Source of the DNA: Psychrobacter sp. APC 3426
GTDB lineage: Bacteria; Pseudomonadota; Gammaproteobacteria; Pseudomonadales; Moraxellaceae
Assembly (NCBI RefSeq): GCF_030408035.1
Contig: NZ_JASDCF010000004.1
Span: 1 to 64,000, forward strand
DNA: 64,000 nucleotides
Direction of reading: 5' to 3'
Shown here: piece by piece, positions 1 to 9,350 of the stretch
How the letters are laid out: each line of letters begins with the position of its first letter
Numbering within the stretch: the stretch's first letter is position 1
Position numbers and translations under genes: made by a program
Notes under the pieces: generated by a model
The model's input: only the letters and a program-made list of their open reading frames with translations
The model's database searches: none
Told to the model about the DNA's origin: nothing

Positions 1-2
1 TG

Positions 3-212
3 GTAAGGCGGCTAATGAAAGCCCGCCGTATCGTTGAAACAGTCATTGGTCAGTTATCAGAACGATTTAATATACAAAAGGTACGAGCAAGAGATTTATG
101 GCATTTGTCTCATCGATTGATTCGTAAGATTCTTTCACACAATCTGTGCTTTGTACTCAACAAAAAACTTGGTAACCCGCCTCTTCAGTTTGAATTGCTT
201 ATTTCAAGTTGA
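3..212 (+). CDS. IS982-family transposase, C-terminal part (cut by window edge)
   Basis: This is the last 70 or so residues of a DDE transposase. The frame is open from the window edge. Residues such as RRIVETVIGQLSERF and a basic RKILSH stretch are typical of the C-terminal end of IS982-family transposases, which carries the last catalytic Glu (here in VETVIGQ). The stop is at 210-212. The bases just after it end in GAGAGTGGGGT, which could be the right terminal repeat, but the left end lies outside the window so this cannot be confirmed. Whether the full transposase is intact is unknown. Confidence 0.7.
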   Translation, partial: VRRLMKARRIVETVIGQLSERFNIQKVRARDLWHLSHRLIRKILSHNLCFVLNKKLGNPPLQFELLISS

Positions 213-808
213 GAGTGGGGTAAAGCAATGTTTTTATATTCTATCTACGCACTAATATATCTTACAGCCCAAAACTACACCGTCAAAGTACCCGCGCATA
301 TCACAGTGCAGTCCTCTGTATCGATTGTTCATATCTCTTAATAATAGCAGCGTATTGCCATTATGAGACTTTGGCTACAAACGAAGCTCAGTACTTGCAT
401 CTTGTAGACCATTTCTTATGACCCAATGGCTCTATACCCATGCCGCTTTACTCTCTGCAACCTCACACGTATGTGCATTGGTAAAAATGAGCACACACTC
501 AATAAATGAAAGTTTAGCTTTATTAGTGATACTATAAATGGATAAAGCAAGCGTAGGTTGGGCTTTTAGCCCCGCTCTATTTATGGAATACAAACGAACT
601 TATAATCATCAAACTATATCAGCCTACCATAGAGCAACATAGCTTTAGTTGGTTTGTCTCGTTGATTTGCTTAAATAAAAGCTCAGCCCAAATTCTAAGC
701 TCACTACCTAAAAAACCACCTCCCAAAACTGCCTATCCATGCTAAATTAAACCCTATCAGCAATACTCAATCGTAATTATTACCTACGCCATAAAAAGGG
801 ATTTTATA
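213..808. other. Intergenic region after the IS982 remnant
   Basis: About 600 AT-rich bases with no convincing gene on either strand. It probably contains the right end of the IS982 element at its left edge and the promoter of the serine hydrolase at its right edge. A weak inverted similarity exists between the GTTGGGCTTTTAG stretch near 566-580 and AAAAGCTCAGCCCAA near 676-690, too imperfect to name. Confidence 0.5.
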
Positions 809-2008
809 ATGGTAGTGTTAAAAACACTGTTTAAATGGATCGTATTACCTATTTTAGCGCTACTTATTATTATCAGCTTGAGCTTAGTAGTGACGGGTAA
901 CGCTTATATCTTTCGAGGGCTACAGCTTACTTATCTTAAAGGTGAAAACACTGCCAATATTGACGATTATGTCGATTTTGATAATCGTACGATTCGTGCT
1001 AAAGACCCTATCGAATGGGAGAAAAATCCCAACTTCGAGCAAGTCAAACTTACCCCAACTTTGCAGAATGCCTTAGATACCGATGAAACTGTCGCCTTTG
1101 CGATTATCAAAGACGGCAAGCTGGTGTACGAAAACTACTGGCAAGGCTACGGTAGCGATTCGCACACCAATAGCTTTTCGATGGCAAAAACTGTCACCAC
1201 CATGCTGTATCTCAAAGCCGTAGAAGATGGTTATATCGGTAGTGTCGATGAACCGATTACTAAATGGTTGCCTGAATATGCGGACAATCAATATGCACAG
1301 AATTGTACCCTTGCAGATTTTTCAGCGATGACCTCAGGTTATGACTGGACGGAGGATTATTACTTCCCCATTAATCCCACGGCTGAATCTTATTACGGTC
1401 ATGACTTGGTCAAGCAAATGGTCAATCGTGACTTTGTTGAAGAGTGTGGTGGTCAGTTTGAATACTCCTCAGGCGATACGCAAATGCTGGGCATCGCATT
1501 ATCAAGGGCGTTAGAACCGCACGGCTACACTATCGCTAGCTATTTAGAAGAGAAGTTTTGGCAACCACTTGGGATGCAGGGCGATGCCTACTGGTCACTT
1601 GATGGGGCTGCGAATATCGAAAAGGTCTATTGCTGCCTCAATGCCAGTGCGCTTGATTTTGCCAAGTTTGGCCAACTGCTCTTAAACGGTGGCGAGTGGC
1701 AAGGTGAGCAGTTGCTCAGCAAGGATCATGTTGAGCTGATTACTATGCCAAATGCCGCAGCCTTTGCAGCAGGACAAGCGCAGATATATGGTCATTCGGT
1801 GTGGACAGATATGGACAGCCCGATTCCGTTTTATGCCATGCTCGGTCACTTAGGACAGCGCGTATTGGTACTTCCAGAAGAAAACACCATCATCGTCAGG
1901 TTAGGTAAGCAAAAGGGCTTGCCGACGCCAGTAGAGGGATTTCATCTAGAGCCTGATTTGGGTCAGTATGTGACTGAAGTGAAAACGATTTTGGACGGCT
2001 TAGAGTAA
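809..2008 (+). CDS. Membrane-anchored serine hydrolase, class C beta-lactamase-like fold
   Basis: A 399-residue member of the beta-lactamase/penicillin-binding serine hydrolase superfamily. An uncleaved-looking hydrophobic helix (residues about 8-30) should anchor it in the inner membrane with the enzyme in the periplasm. The nucleophile motif is S124-M-A-K127 and a Y219-S-S221 motif follows at the usual distance. The third motif (KTG in true beta-lactamases) is probably the HLG of GHLGQRV near the C-terminus, which is common in esterase and peptidase relatives. The substrate cannot be told; antibiotic resistance should not be assumed. The start is supported by AAAAAGGG ahead of the ATG. It is followed by a convergent gene and a shared hairpin. 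Confidence 0.85.
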   Translation: MVVLKTLFKWIVLPILALLIIISLSLVVTGNAYIFRGLQLTYLKGENTANIDDYVDFDNRTIRAKDPIEWEKNPNFEQVKLTPTLQNALDTDETVAFAIIKDGKLVYENYWQGYGSDSHTNSFSMAKTVTTMLYLKAVEDGYIGSVDEPITKWLPEYADNQYAQNCTLADFSAMTSGYDWTEDYYFPINPTAESYYGHDLVKQMVNRDFVEECGGQFEYSSGDTQMLGIALSRALEPHGYTIASYLEEKFWQPLGMQGDAYWSLDGAANIEKVYCCLNASALDFAKFGQLLLNGGEWQGEQLLSKDHVELITMPNAAAFAAGQAQIYGHSVWTDMDSPIPFYAMLGHLGQRVLVLPEENTIIVRLGKQKGLPTPVEGFHLEPDLGQYVTEVKTILDGLE

Positions 2009-2018
2009 AAGTAAAAGT

Positions 2019-2047
2019 GGTTGTAAGCAGCTATCTTGCTTACAACC
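2019..2047. terminator. Hairpin between convergent genes
   Basis: A perfect 11-bp stem (GGTTGTAAGCA / TGCTTACAACC) with a 7-base loop lies between the converging serine hydrolase and lipoate ligase genes. It lacks a clear T tract, so it may end transcription weakly in both directions or only protect the 3' ends. The call is from structure and position. Confidence 0.5.
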
Positions 2048-2055
2048 GCAAATCG

Positions 2056-3075
2056 TTACCCTTCCATCTCACCAAGCAACCACGCAGACACATCATCAAT
2101 CTGCGCTGCCAAATCAGGATGCGCTCTGCTGAGCTCATCAAACTTAGCTTTGATATCATGCTTGTCGTACTTAACATCTGCTAGTGATTCTTTTAACAGA
2201 TCAATTAATTCAACGTTTAGCGCATCAGAGAAGATGACCACCTCGCTAATGACTGCGTGCTTCACATCAAGATGCAAATCGATAATGCCCCAATCAAAGC
2301 GCGTCTCAATGTGATGAGTAAATTCAGGCGTCTTACCAAAGCGCCAATCCCAATCTGCCATCTGCTGATAGTATTTATTCAGGTTAGGTTGCTTGGCGAG
2401 ACTGGCTTCATCCAGCTCTTCTACTGGCGTGGTGTCGCCATAATCAGTGTCACGATGGTATTCACAAAATGCCTCGATAATCGCATTAGATAAGGTCTCG
2501 TGATTGATGTCTGCATTAAACTCAACTAAGTTGGCGACGCGCGCACGGACAGATTTAATGCCTTTAGCTTTCAGCTTAAGCGGATGCGGATTGAGATAAT
2601 CGCCCAGCTTTTGCATATTGGCATTTACTAATAGAGTCCCGTGATGAAAGCTGCGATCCGCCGCATGTTTAAAGGCGCTGCCTGATATTTTCTTATCGCC
2701 GACTTGCATGTCGTTACGACCAGATAGTTCAGCGTCGATGCCCAGTTTTTTCAGCGCGTTAACGATAATGTTAAAGTTCGCTTCTTGGTCGTAGTCGTCT
2801 TTAGGCGACAAAAAGGTAAAGTTGGTATTGCCCAAATCATGAAACACCGCGCCGCCGCCACTCTGACGCCGCGCCAAAAATACCTCGTCGGCTTCCATCT
2901 TATCGATTTTGCATTCTACCCATGGGTTTTGCGAGCGCCCAATGACTACGGTCTCGCTATTGCGCCATAAAAATAGCGTGTGCGAGTCGGGATTGAGCGT
3001 ATTAAATATCCAATCCTCGGTCGCAAGGTTAAACCAAGGGTTGGTCACGGCAGACTTTAGAATGCGCAGTTTCAT
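2056..3075 (-). CDS. lplA: Lipoate-protein ligase A
   Basis: LplA activates free lipoate with ATP and attaches it to lysines of E2 and GcvH proteins in the cytoplasm. At 339 residues it matches the E. coli enzyme in length. Visible family features are the N-terminal FNLATEDWIF block, the lipoate-binding RRQSGGGAVFHDLGN segment (residues about 69-83), the KISGSAFKH lysine motif, and a full C-terminal accessory domain from about residue 250. The start at 3075 agrees with the conserved N-terminus. It stands alone, reading toward the serine hydrolase, so it is probably a single-gene transcript used for salvage of lipoate. Confidence 0.93.
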   Translation of the reverse strand: MKLRILKSAVTNPWFNLATEDWIFNTLNPDSHTLFLWRNSETVVIGRSQNPWVECKIDKMEADEVFLARRQSGGGAVFHDLGNTNFTFLSPKDDYDQEANFNIIVNALKKLGIDAELSGRNDMQVGDKKISGSAFKHAADRSFHHGTLLVNANMQKLGDYLNPHPLKLKAKGIKSVRARVANLVEFNADINHETLSNAIIEAFCEYHRDTDYGDTTPVEELDEASLAKQPNLNKYYQQMADWDWRFGKTPEFTHHIETRFDWGIIDLHLDVKHAVISEVVIFSDALNVELIDLLKESLADVKYDKHDIKAKFDELSRAHPDLAAQIDDVSAWLLGEMEG

Positions 3076-3299
3076 TATTTATCCTTTTCTCGAATGGTTT
3101 TTCTATATTGAATGTTATAAATAGATACTGTCATTGTTGCTGATGCACATTTGGAATTCAATGGTTAAGTAGTCTGTGGTCTAAATAGGAAGGTAGTTTA
3201 TAGTGGCAACAGTTGCTACAATATAAACTTAAGTTTGGTATAACTGATTAATAGCCTAATTTACGCAGTCATTTATTTTTTTATATCTGAGGATTAATT

Positions 3300-3665
3300 A
3301 TGAAACTACTTGCCATATCGATGATGACTAGCATGATGATGTTTGGTTGTGCCGCTTCCAATCAGCTACCGCCACTATCACAAATGTCCCCATCGGTGGT
3401 ATCAGAAGGCTCGCTTGCGAATGTGAAGTTGATTAATGACGCTACCGGAGCGCTTATTAAAGCAGGGTATGCTCAACCAAGTAGCCAAATCGTGAAGTTT
3501 GTAATGCAACAACCTAAAGGGATTGTTGGTCAACGAGCTTGGCGCGAAATGTGGGTCGTCAATCCCAAAGGGGACTCAGAACGATTCGTCATTACTTTTA
3601 CAGAGAATGGTCAAAGTGCTGCCGATTTTGAAATTCAAAAAGCACAGCCTATGCTTACCAAGTAG
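3300..3665 (+). CDS. Small predicted lipoprotein, function unknown
   Basis: A 121-residue protein with a short signal sequence ending in MMFGC, a plausible lipobox with Cys17. The mature part contains NVKLINDATGALIKAGYAQPSS and a region of alternating hydrophobic residues (WREMWVVNPKGDSERFVITF), suggesting a small beta-rich periplasmic domain. I do not recognise a family. AGGA upstream of the ATG is a reasonable ribosome binding site. It is isolated between lplA and the IS630 element. Confidence 0.7.
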   Translation: MKLLAISMMTSMMMFGCAASNQLPPLSQMSPSVVSEGSLANVKLINDATGALIKAGYAQPSSQIVKFVMQQPKGIVGQRAWREMWVVNPKGDSERFVITFTENGQSAADFEIQKAQPMLTK

Positions 3666-3869
3666 ATTCTTAAGTACCTAACACACGCTTTATAGGAGAA
3701 GTAGTCTGTGCATTCAATTAGTTAAAGTTTGAGGAAATACTTAAGTTCAATTAATAAGTTGCTTTCCCTTTACCTATCAAATAATAAATACTTATGAAAA
3801 ATAAAAATTCACTACAGCTCGGTATAAAAATTATATGCGCTATATAGCTAAGCACACCTAAAAGTGTTA

Positions 3870-4762
3870 TAAATTAATTATCAAACCCAATTGTTATTAT
3901 AAAGACCATGACTTACTCACTAGATTTTCGTATGCAAGTTCTTAAAAGCTTAGACGAGGGTATGACCTTTGCCGAGGCAGCTGAGTTTTACAATCTGAGC
4001 CCAACCACTATACAGAACTGGAAGAGACGTGTTCATAGTAAAACAACCAGGCAAACCAAACCCTATAAAATACCAGATGACGTGCTACTTAATGATGTTA
4101 AAGAACATCCTGATGATTACCAGTATGAGCGAGCTCGTCGTCTAAACTGTAGTAAAACAGGCATTTATCATGCCCTAAAGCGACTTGGCATCAGTCAAAA
4201 AAAAGACCTTAGAGCATCCAAAAGCGTGTCCGATCAAAAGAGCGATATATCACAGTAAGCTTAATAGCTTTACGCAGCAAGGCTATCCCATCGTTTATAT
4301 ATACGCGCGCGGCTTTGAGCACGAGACCATTCGCTCTCATGGTTATGCACCGATTGGTAAACCCTGTATCGATAGTTACAACTGGCAAGGTAAAAAGCGA
4401 ACCAACGTTATCGGTGCTCTATATGAAAAGATGCTGTTTGCACTAGATTACTTTAAGCACAACATTAACAGCAGCATATTCTATGACTGGTGCAAACACA
4501 AGCTAATCCCAAGTCTTAAAACCAAATGCGTGATTGTGATGGATAATGCCAGATTTCATAAGAATAAACGCATTCAAAAGCTACTGAACAGGCATGGTCA
4601 TCGTATTCTTTGGCTACCGCCGTACAGCCCTGATCTGAACCCTATCGAGAAAAAATGGGCTCAGGTAAAGTTTCTACGCCAAGGCTGGTTGGAAAATGAC
4701 TTATCCAAGTTGTTTTATGATGTTTGTCCTAACCATAACAATTTTATTTTGAACTGACTATA
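3870..4762 (+). mobile_element. IS630-family insertion sequence, degenerate
   Basis: The element surrounds the broken transposase at 3908-4757. Reading inward from the right end, the terminus starts TATAGTCAGTTCAAAA and contains AATTGTTAT. The left side has the same AATTGTTAT at the matching distance (19 bases from a TA) but its outer bases match poorly. TA at both edges agrees with the TA target used by IS630/mariner elements. The right terminus shares TATAGTCA with the small element at 14555-14692. Boundaries are approximate, especially on the left. Confidence 0.65.
3908..4757 (+). pseudogene. IS630-family transposase, frameshifted and catalytically altered
   Basis: The first frame (3908-4258) encodes a helix-turn-helix of 116 residues with the NLSPTTIQNWKRR motif. 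The second frame (to 4757) holds the DDE domain. They join in-frame at the run of eight A at 4197-4204 if one A is removed, giving ISQKKTLEHPK. In the catalytic domain the second Asp (VMDNARFH) and final Glu (SPDLNPIEKKW) are present. The first motif, normally YIDESGFE in this family, reads YIYARGFE: the catalytic Asp is replaced by Tyr. Translational or transcriptional slippage could restore the frame but not that residue, so the product is probably inactive. Confidence 0.85.
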
Positions 4763-4834
4763 GCTTACTGTCTTGAGTTTGTCGTTTTGGGCTATCTAAA
4801 CTATTTTTATCTTCAAAAATACATGGGTTGTACT

Positions 4835-5032
4835 ATGACACCCATACCTTTTTTAGCAGATATTTGCCAATCAGGCGCTTCTGTCTTATTTCTTTTAACC
4901 TGTTTGGATGTATTCTTGTGTTATAAAACACTATTTTCAGAAAAAAGTAAGATATGGTATGCACCATTGTTAGTATTTTTTTTGGGCAGCCAAATCATAC
5001 TAATACTCAGTATATCTGCAGCCAATATATAA
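4835..5032 (+). CDS. Possible small membrane protein
   Basis: An open frame of about 65 residues from the ATG at 4835, the third possible start in frame; the longer reading from 4787 runs into the IS630 end. It has two hydrophobic segments (SGASVLFLLTCLDVFL and a C-terminal LLVFFLGSQIILILSIS) separated by a charged loop, as expected of a two-helix membrane protein. No family is recognised, and the sequence directly after an IS end could also be a remnant of an interrupted gene. Low confidence. Confidence 0.35.
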   Translation: MTPIPFLADICQSGASVLFLLTCLDVFLCYKTLFSEKSKIWYAPLLVFFLGSQIILILSISAANI

Positions 5033-5118
5033 GGTAGGTAGGTTAGCGAATGTGTCACCAATTGTTTGAGATCAATCATAGACGATAGTAAAGCAGGAAT
5101 ATATTTACTAAACCAAAA

Positions 5119-5137
5119 AACACCCCTAAAGAGCGTT
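5119..5137 (-). terminator. Rho-independent terminator of the GMC oxidoreductase gene
   Basis: On the minus strand a 7-bp stem with several G-U pairs and a five-base loop is followed by a T-rich run (TTTTTTGG). It lies about 35 bases after the stop of the minus-strand flavoenzyme gene. Confidence 0.5.
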
Positions 5138-5172
5138 TTTCATCCAACCTAAAGTTATGAACCCTCAACACC

Positions 5173-6783
5173 CTATCCAAAGTCTTCCTTCAATATAGTC
5201 GCCACATTTCGCTCGGCAAGTCCCGTTATAAACACATACGGATTGACGCCAGCGCTACCGCTACCGGGGATTAACGCGCCATCTTGCACGTAGATATTTT
5301 TATGCCCTTTGACGCGGCCAACGCCATCAGTCGCCAAGCCTAATACGCAGCCACCAAGCGGGTGATAGCAGAAGTCATCGCCGAAGCCTTTGGTGAACAG
5401 TAAGCTTGAAATAGAGCCACCATTTACTTTGGCGAGTTTTTCGATCAGCTCTTTAGCAGCGTTTACTGAGTACTCGTTTTGCTCGCGTTTCCAGTTTAGT
5501 TTGACGGTTTTTGTGGCTTTGTCATAGTAATAATTGCCACGTTCTGGGTTGTCAGTGATGGCGAGATATAGCGTTGTCCACGTCTCAAGTCCCAATGGCA
5601 ATGGCGCGAGTTCGGCAAAGATTTTGTACTTTGAACCGCCTCTATCGCCGTCCCACATATTGATGCCTTTGACCGGAATGGTAGATTGGGTAGTGCCCGC
5701 GGCATGGACAAAGTTGCGACCCGTCATGATGTTGCCGTTGGGTCCCCAATGTTGTCCGATATGCTCGTTTAGATGGTTCAGTTTGCTTTCTGCTTGGCTT
5801 TTAAGCAATAGCTCTGAGGTTCCCGTACTGCCCGCATTTAGAAACAGTTTATCGCAAGTGTAATGCTCGATACTAGCAATGTTATCGATGCCGCCTGTAG
5901 TATTTAACACATGAACTTCTAATCTAAGTTGCTCGTTATCGAGCGCTTGAATACTATTAACTTTGCGTAGAGTTTTTACGGTGACGTTGCCAGTGGCTTC
6001 CGCGCCTTTAAGGTAGGTTAAACCGAGTGAGTACTTGCCTGCATTATTGCCGTATATGACTTCACCGCCGAGTCCCGATTGATAGACTTCGCCTTTGGCC
6101 TCACGTTGCATGTAATCAAAGTCATAGCTGTTACCAAAGAACTCCGTTTTCATGCCTGCTTTTTCTGCTTGGCGTTCAGCCGAACGAGTAAATTCGTAAT
6201 GCTCGGATTGATTAAAAAAAGATTCAGGAATTTGACTGACTTTTAATTCCTCCATCGCCTTTGGAAAATAGATGTCGTACATCTCATCAGAATCAATCCA
6301 AGGAAACACTGCTTCAAAGTGCGCGCGCCTCGGCTGAATGGCAATCGCGCCATTGACGATAGAGCCGCCACCATAAGCGCGTCCGGCGAAGACTTTCATG
6401 TCATCATATTCGATTAAATCCAAAACGCCGGGGTATTTTCTGATAGGAATTGGAATCGGGGGGGCGTTTGGCATATTGCTAAACCAGCTTGAGCGTTTAT
6501 CCGCAGTAATCATTTTGCAAAAAGTATCGTGCTCGGGCGTTCTATCCCATCGCATACCCATCTCAAGTATCAGCACTTGATGACCTTTTTCACTCAACCG
6601 CAGTGCTGATACCGCGCCGCCGTAACCACTACCGACGATAATATTAGGAAAGTGTCCAGCTTGGGTGACGGTCGTAGGCAGTTTTGGCTGCTTGGCAAGC
6701 GTTTGGCAACCGCTCACTGCAGCAGATGTACTGATAGCACCCAATCCTAAGCTCATGGCTTTGATAAGTTCACGACGTTGCAT
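5173..6783 (-). CDS. GMC-family flavoprotein, cholesterol-oxidase-like, with Tat signal and lipobox
   Basis: A 536-residue FAD enzyme. The N-terminus has a twin-arginine pattern (QRRELIKAMSLG) and then AVSGC, so export by Tat and possible lipidation at Cys26 are likely. The Rossmann FAD site is VGSGYGGAVSALRL, followed by GGGSIVNGAIAIQPRR, both very close to class I cholesterol oxidases. Near the C-terminus are YHPLGGCVLG and PGSGSAGVNPYVFITGLAERN, holding the family's catalytic His and Asn. Known relatives oxidise and isomerise 3-beta-hydroxysteroids, but the true substrate here is unknown. It is a single gene with no steroid pathway beside it. Start is set by the Tat motif. Confidence 0.85.
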   Translation of the reverse strand: MQRRELIKAMSLGLGAISTSAAVSGCQTLAKQPKLPTTVTQAGHFPNIIVGSGYGGAVSALRLSEKGHQVLILEMGMRWDRTPEHDTFCKMITADKRSSWFSNMPNAPPIPIPIRKYPGVLDLIEYDDMKVFAGRAYGGGSIVNGAIAIQPRRAHFEAVFPWIDSDEMYDIYFPKAMEELKVSQIPESFFNQSEHYEFTRSAERQAEKAGMKTEFFGNSYDFDYMQREAKGEVYQSGLGGEVIYGNNAGKYSLGLTYLKGAEATGNVTVKTLRKVNSIQALDNEQLRLEVHVLNTTGGIDNIASIEHYTCDKLFLNAGSTGTSELLLKSQAESKLNHLNEHIGQHWGPNGNIMTGRNFVHAAGTTQSTIPVKGINMWDGDRGGSKYKIFAELAPLPLGLETWTTLYLAITDNPERGNYYYDKATKTVKLNWKREQNEYSVNAAKELIEKLAKVNGGSISSLLFTKGFGDDFCYHPLGGCVLGLATDGVGRVKGHKNIYVQDGALIPGSGSAGVNPYVFITGLAERNVATILKEDFG

Positions 6784-7094
6784 ATGTTTCCTGATTTTGT
6801 AGCTGATTTAATGAACGAGAGTCTAGCAATGCAACGTTACTTTATTATTACGCTGACGCTGTTTAAGCGCTTTGAATACGTTAGAGATAAAATGAAGAGA
6901 ACAACGATAATAGTAATGATGCGGGTTACCAACATTTACCTTCGTCAAATTGAACGAGTTACTTGACCTAAATAAGAAGTTAGCTTAGAATTTGTTTCAA
7001 TGTACTAGAACGCAAATACAGCAGCGGTATTGCTGCTTGGTTCTATCAGAAAAACTACTGAGTAATATTTTAATAAATACCATAAGGGTTAACG
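6784..7094. other. Divergent intergenic region
   Basis: This 311-base stretch separates the minus-strand flavoenzyme from the plus-strand trpB-like gene and should contain both promoters. A short open frame reading rightward from 6778 has no convincing features. ATAAGGGTTAACGATG at its right end provides the ribosome binding site of the next gene. No riboswitch, attenuator or trp leader peptide was seen. Confidence 0.5.
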
Positions 7095-8321
7095 ATGACA
7101 ACAGAAACTACCACAAACAGCTATGGCCTCCATCATTCTATTTTGCCAAGTAGTGAGGGCTTATATGGTGAGTTCGGTGGCAAGATTGGTCATCCCGAAT
7201 TGGCAAAAGCCATGGAAGAAATCGAGGTGGGATTTCGTGAGATTATCAAAGATGAAGACTTTATCGCGGAGATGAAGCGTTTGCGTGAGACATACGTTGG
7301 CAGACCAAGCCCGATATTCCATGCAAGACGCTTAAGCAAACATTGCGGCGGCGCGCAGATTTATTTTAAACGTGAAGACTTAAATCATACGGGCGCGCAC
7401 AAGATTAATCACTGTTTGGGTGAAGTGTTATTAGCGAAGAAGCTCGGCAAAACCAAAGTCATTGCCGAGACAGGTGCAGGGCAACATGGCGTTGCATTAG
7501 CAACCGCAGCGGCATTGATGGGTTTGGAATGTGAGATTCATATGGGCGTGGTCGATATCGAAAAGGAACACCCAAATGTCAGCCGTATGAAAATATTGGG
7601 CGCTAATATTGTCCCTGTATCACGCGGCGCAGGAACGCTAAAAGAAGCGGTCGATAGCGCTTTTGAGACCTATCTTAACGAGCTTGATAGCAGTATGTTC
7701 GCCATTGGCTCAGCATTAGGCCCTGCGCCTTATCCTGAGATTGTCAGCTATTTTCAATCGGTCGTTGGTCGTGAAGCGCGCGGTCAGTTTTTAGAGACCA
7801 CTGGTAAATTGCCTAGTAAAGTGGTGGCCTGCGTCGGTGGCGGCTCTAATGCTATCGGTATATTCAGTGGGTTTTTGGGTGATGCGAACGTTGAAAAAGT
7901 AGGGGTGGAGCCTGCTGGTGAGGGTTTAGATACCCCCAATCATGCAGCGACGATGACGCTTGGGGTCAAGGGCGAGATTCACGGTTTTAAATGTTATGTA
8001 CTGCTAGATAAAGATGGTGAGCCTGCGCCCGTGCATTCAATCGCCTCTGGTTTGGACTATCCCGGCGTTGGCCCGCAGCATTCACTGTTACGTGATATGC
8101 AGCTGGCGATTTATGAGTCGGCGACAGACGCAGAGTGTCTAGAGGCGTTTATGGCGCTATCACGCTTAGAAGGTATTATTCCTGCTTTAGAAACCGCGCA
8201 TGCCATTGCCTATGCGATGCGAGCAGCCAAGGATATGTCGCCTGATGAGACGATTTTGGTGAATTTGTCAGGGCGCGGGGATAAGGATATCGATTTTATT
8301 TTGGATAAAGTAGAACTATAG
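7095..8321 (+). CDS. trpB: Tryptophan synthase beta chain (stand-alone copy)
   Basis: TrpB joins indole and serine to make tryptophan using pyridoxal phosphate. The 408-residue protein keeps the PLP lysine (K103 in HTGAHKINH), the catalytic Glu in AETGAGQHG, the phosphate loop GGGSNAIG and the C-terminal SGRGDKD. The first motif usually reads AHKxN with a different following residue (TNQ in E. coli, INN in many others); here it is INH. There is no trpA or trpF nearby, so the partner must be elsewhere or the enzyme works alone, as some extra TrpB copies do to scavenge indole or use related substrates. The next gene is an exporter. Confidence 0.88.
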   Translation: MTTETTTNSYGLHHSILPSSEGLYGEFGGKIGHPELAKAMEEIEVGFREIIKDEDFIAEMKRLRETYVGRPSPIFHARRLSKHCGGAQIYFKREDLNHTGAHKINHCLGEVLLAKKLGKTKVIAETGAGQHGVALATAAALMGLECEIHMGVVDIEKEHPNVSRMKILGANIVPVSRGAGTLKEAVDSAFETYLNELDSSMFAIGSALGPAPYPEIVSYFQSVVGREARGQFLETTGKLPSKVVACVGGGSNAIGIFSGFLGDANVEKVGVEPAGEGLDTPNHAATMTLGVKGEIHGFKCYVLLDKDGEPAPVHSIASGLDYPGVGPQHSLLRDMQLAIYESATDAECLEAFMALSRLEGIIPALETAHAIAYAMRAAKDMSPDETILVNLSGRGDKDIDFILDKVEL

Positions 8322-8420
8322 TTTATTTATCGTACAGATAAATTTTGTAAATCAGCCCCTATTTAGTGCTTAAAAAGTTATCATCATTGCATTTTTTAAT
8401 GCGCTTAATAGGATTAGCTC

Positions 8421-9350
8421 ATGACCAAACGCGACCTCATCATTTTTATTACCCTGTCCTTTATGTGGTCGCTGTCCTTTGTTTTTTATCGCATAGGCGT
8501 GCCTGAGTTTGGTTCGCTCGCTTTTGCCAGCCTACGAGTGATATTCGCAGGCTTGGTCATGCTGGTCTTTGTATTAATCAGCAAGAAAAACCGAGAGGGT
8601 ATCCGCGAAAACTGGAAGCTATTGGCACTCGTCGGTATCTTTTCTGCGGCATTGCCCTTTGTGCTATTTTCTTTTTCAGCACAGTCAGTGAACGCTGGCG
8701 TGTTGGCAGTGCTCAATGCTTCTGTACCGATGATGAGTGGCTTTATCGCCAGTACCTTTTTTAAAGACAGACTGTCCAAAAAGCAATTACTGGGGCTGGT
8801 GATTGGCGTGGTCGGTGTGACCATTTTGATGAGCGAGAGCTTGTTTGGTGGCAGCGAGTCAGGCGAGGGTTTGGTTGCCGGGCTATTGCCAATGGGCTAT
8901 GCGCTATTGGCTTGCGTTGGTTATGCGGTTGGCGCCAATATCACCAGAAGTTATTTGTATAATGTTTCACCAGTGCCAATCACTGCAGGCTCGCTTATCA
9001 TAGCGAGTATTCTTATGCTGCCTGTGGCATTTTATGAATTCCCTTATGGTCAAAGCATCAGTCTAAAAGCGTGGGTCTCTGTTATCTGCATCGGGGTGTT
9101 TTCAACAGCGATTGCGCTGATTTTTATGAATCAGTTAATCAAAAATATTGGACCAACACGGGCGACGAGCATCACCTTGGTCATTCCAATCTTTGCGATT
9201 ATTTTGGGCTATCTATTGCTTGGCGAGGCGCTAAATATACAAGCCATCATTGGTTCGATTGTGATATTGATCGGCACGTATTTGTCATTAGAGCTGTCAA
9301 TTAAGAAAATGCTAAAGCCAAAAGACAAGACTCAGATGAACAGTATTTAA
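8421..9350 (+). CDS. EamA/DMT-family inner-membrane transporter
   Basis: A 309-residue integral membrane protein with about ten hydrophobic helices arranged as two repeats of five (first from residue 5, second from about residue 150), the standard drug/metabolite transporter fold. Typical short family elements are SFVFYRIGV in helix 1, PFVLFSFSAQSVNAGVLAVLNA in helices 3-4, and the second-repeat PTRATSITLVIPIFAIILG. Relatives export amino acids or other metabolites; RhtA is one. The substrate is not evident. It lies 99 bases after trpB in the same direction and may be cotranscribed, but the intergenic gap permits its own promoter. Confidence 0.85.
   Translation: MTKRDLIIFITLSFMWSLSFVFYRIGVPEFGSLAFASLRVIFAGLVMLVFVLISKKNREGIRENWKLLALVGIFSAALPFVLFSFSAQSVNAGVLAVLNASVPMMSGFIASTFFKDRLSKKQLLGLVIGVVGVTILMSESLFGGSESGEGLVAGLLPMGYALLACVGYAVGANITRSYLYNVSPVPITAGSLIIASILMLPVAFYEFPYGQSISLKAWVSVICIGVFSTAIALIFMNQLIKNIGPTRATSITLVIPIFAIILGYLLLGEALNIQAIIGSIVILIGTYLSLELSIKKMLKPKDKTQMNSI

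Noticed and set aside
809-2008. Antibiotic-resistance beta-lactamase
   Set aside because: The SxxK and YxS motifs are shared with many esterases and peptidases, the KTG motif is replaced, and the protein is membrane-anchored; resistance cannot be claimed.
4787-4834. Upstream start for the small membrane ORF
   Set aside because: The added residues come from sequence just beyond the IS630 end, and the ATG at 4835 leaves a cleaner membrane protein.
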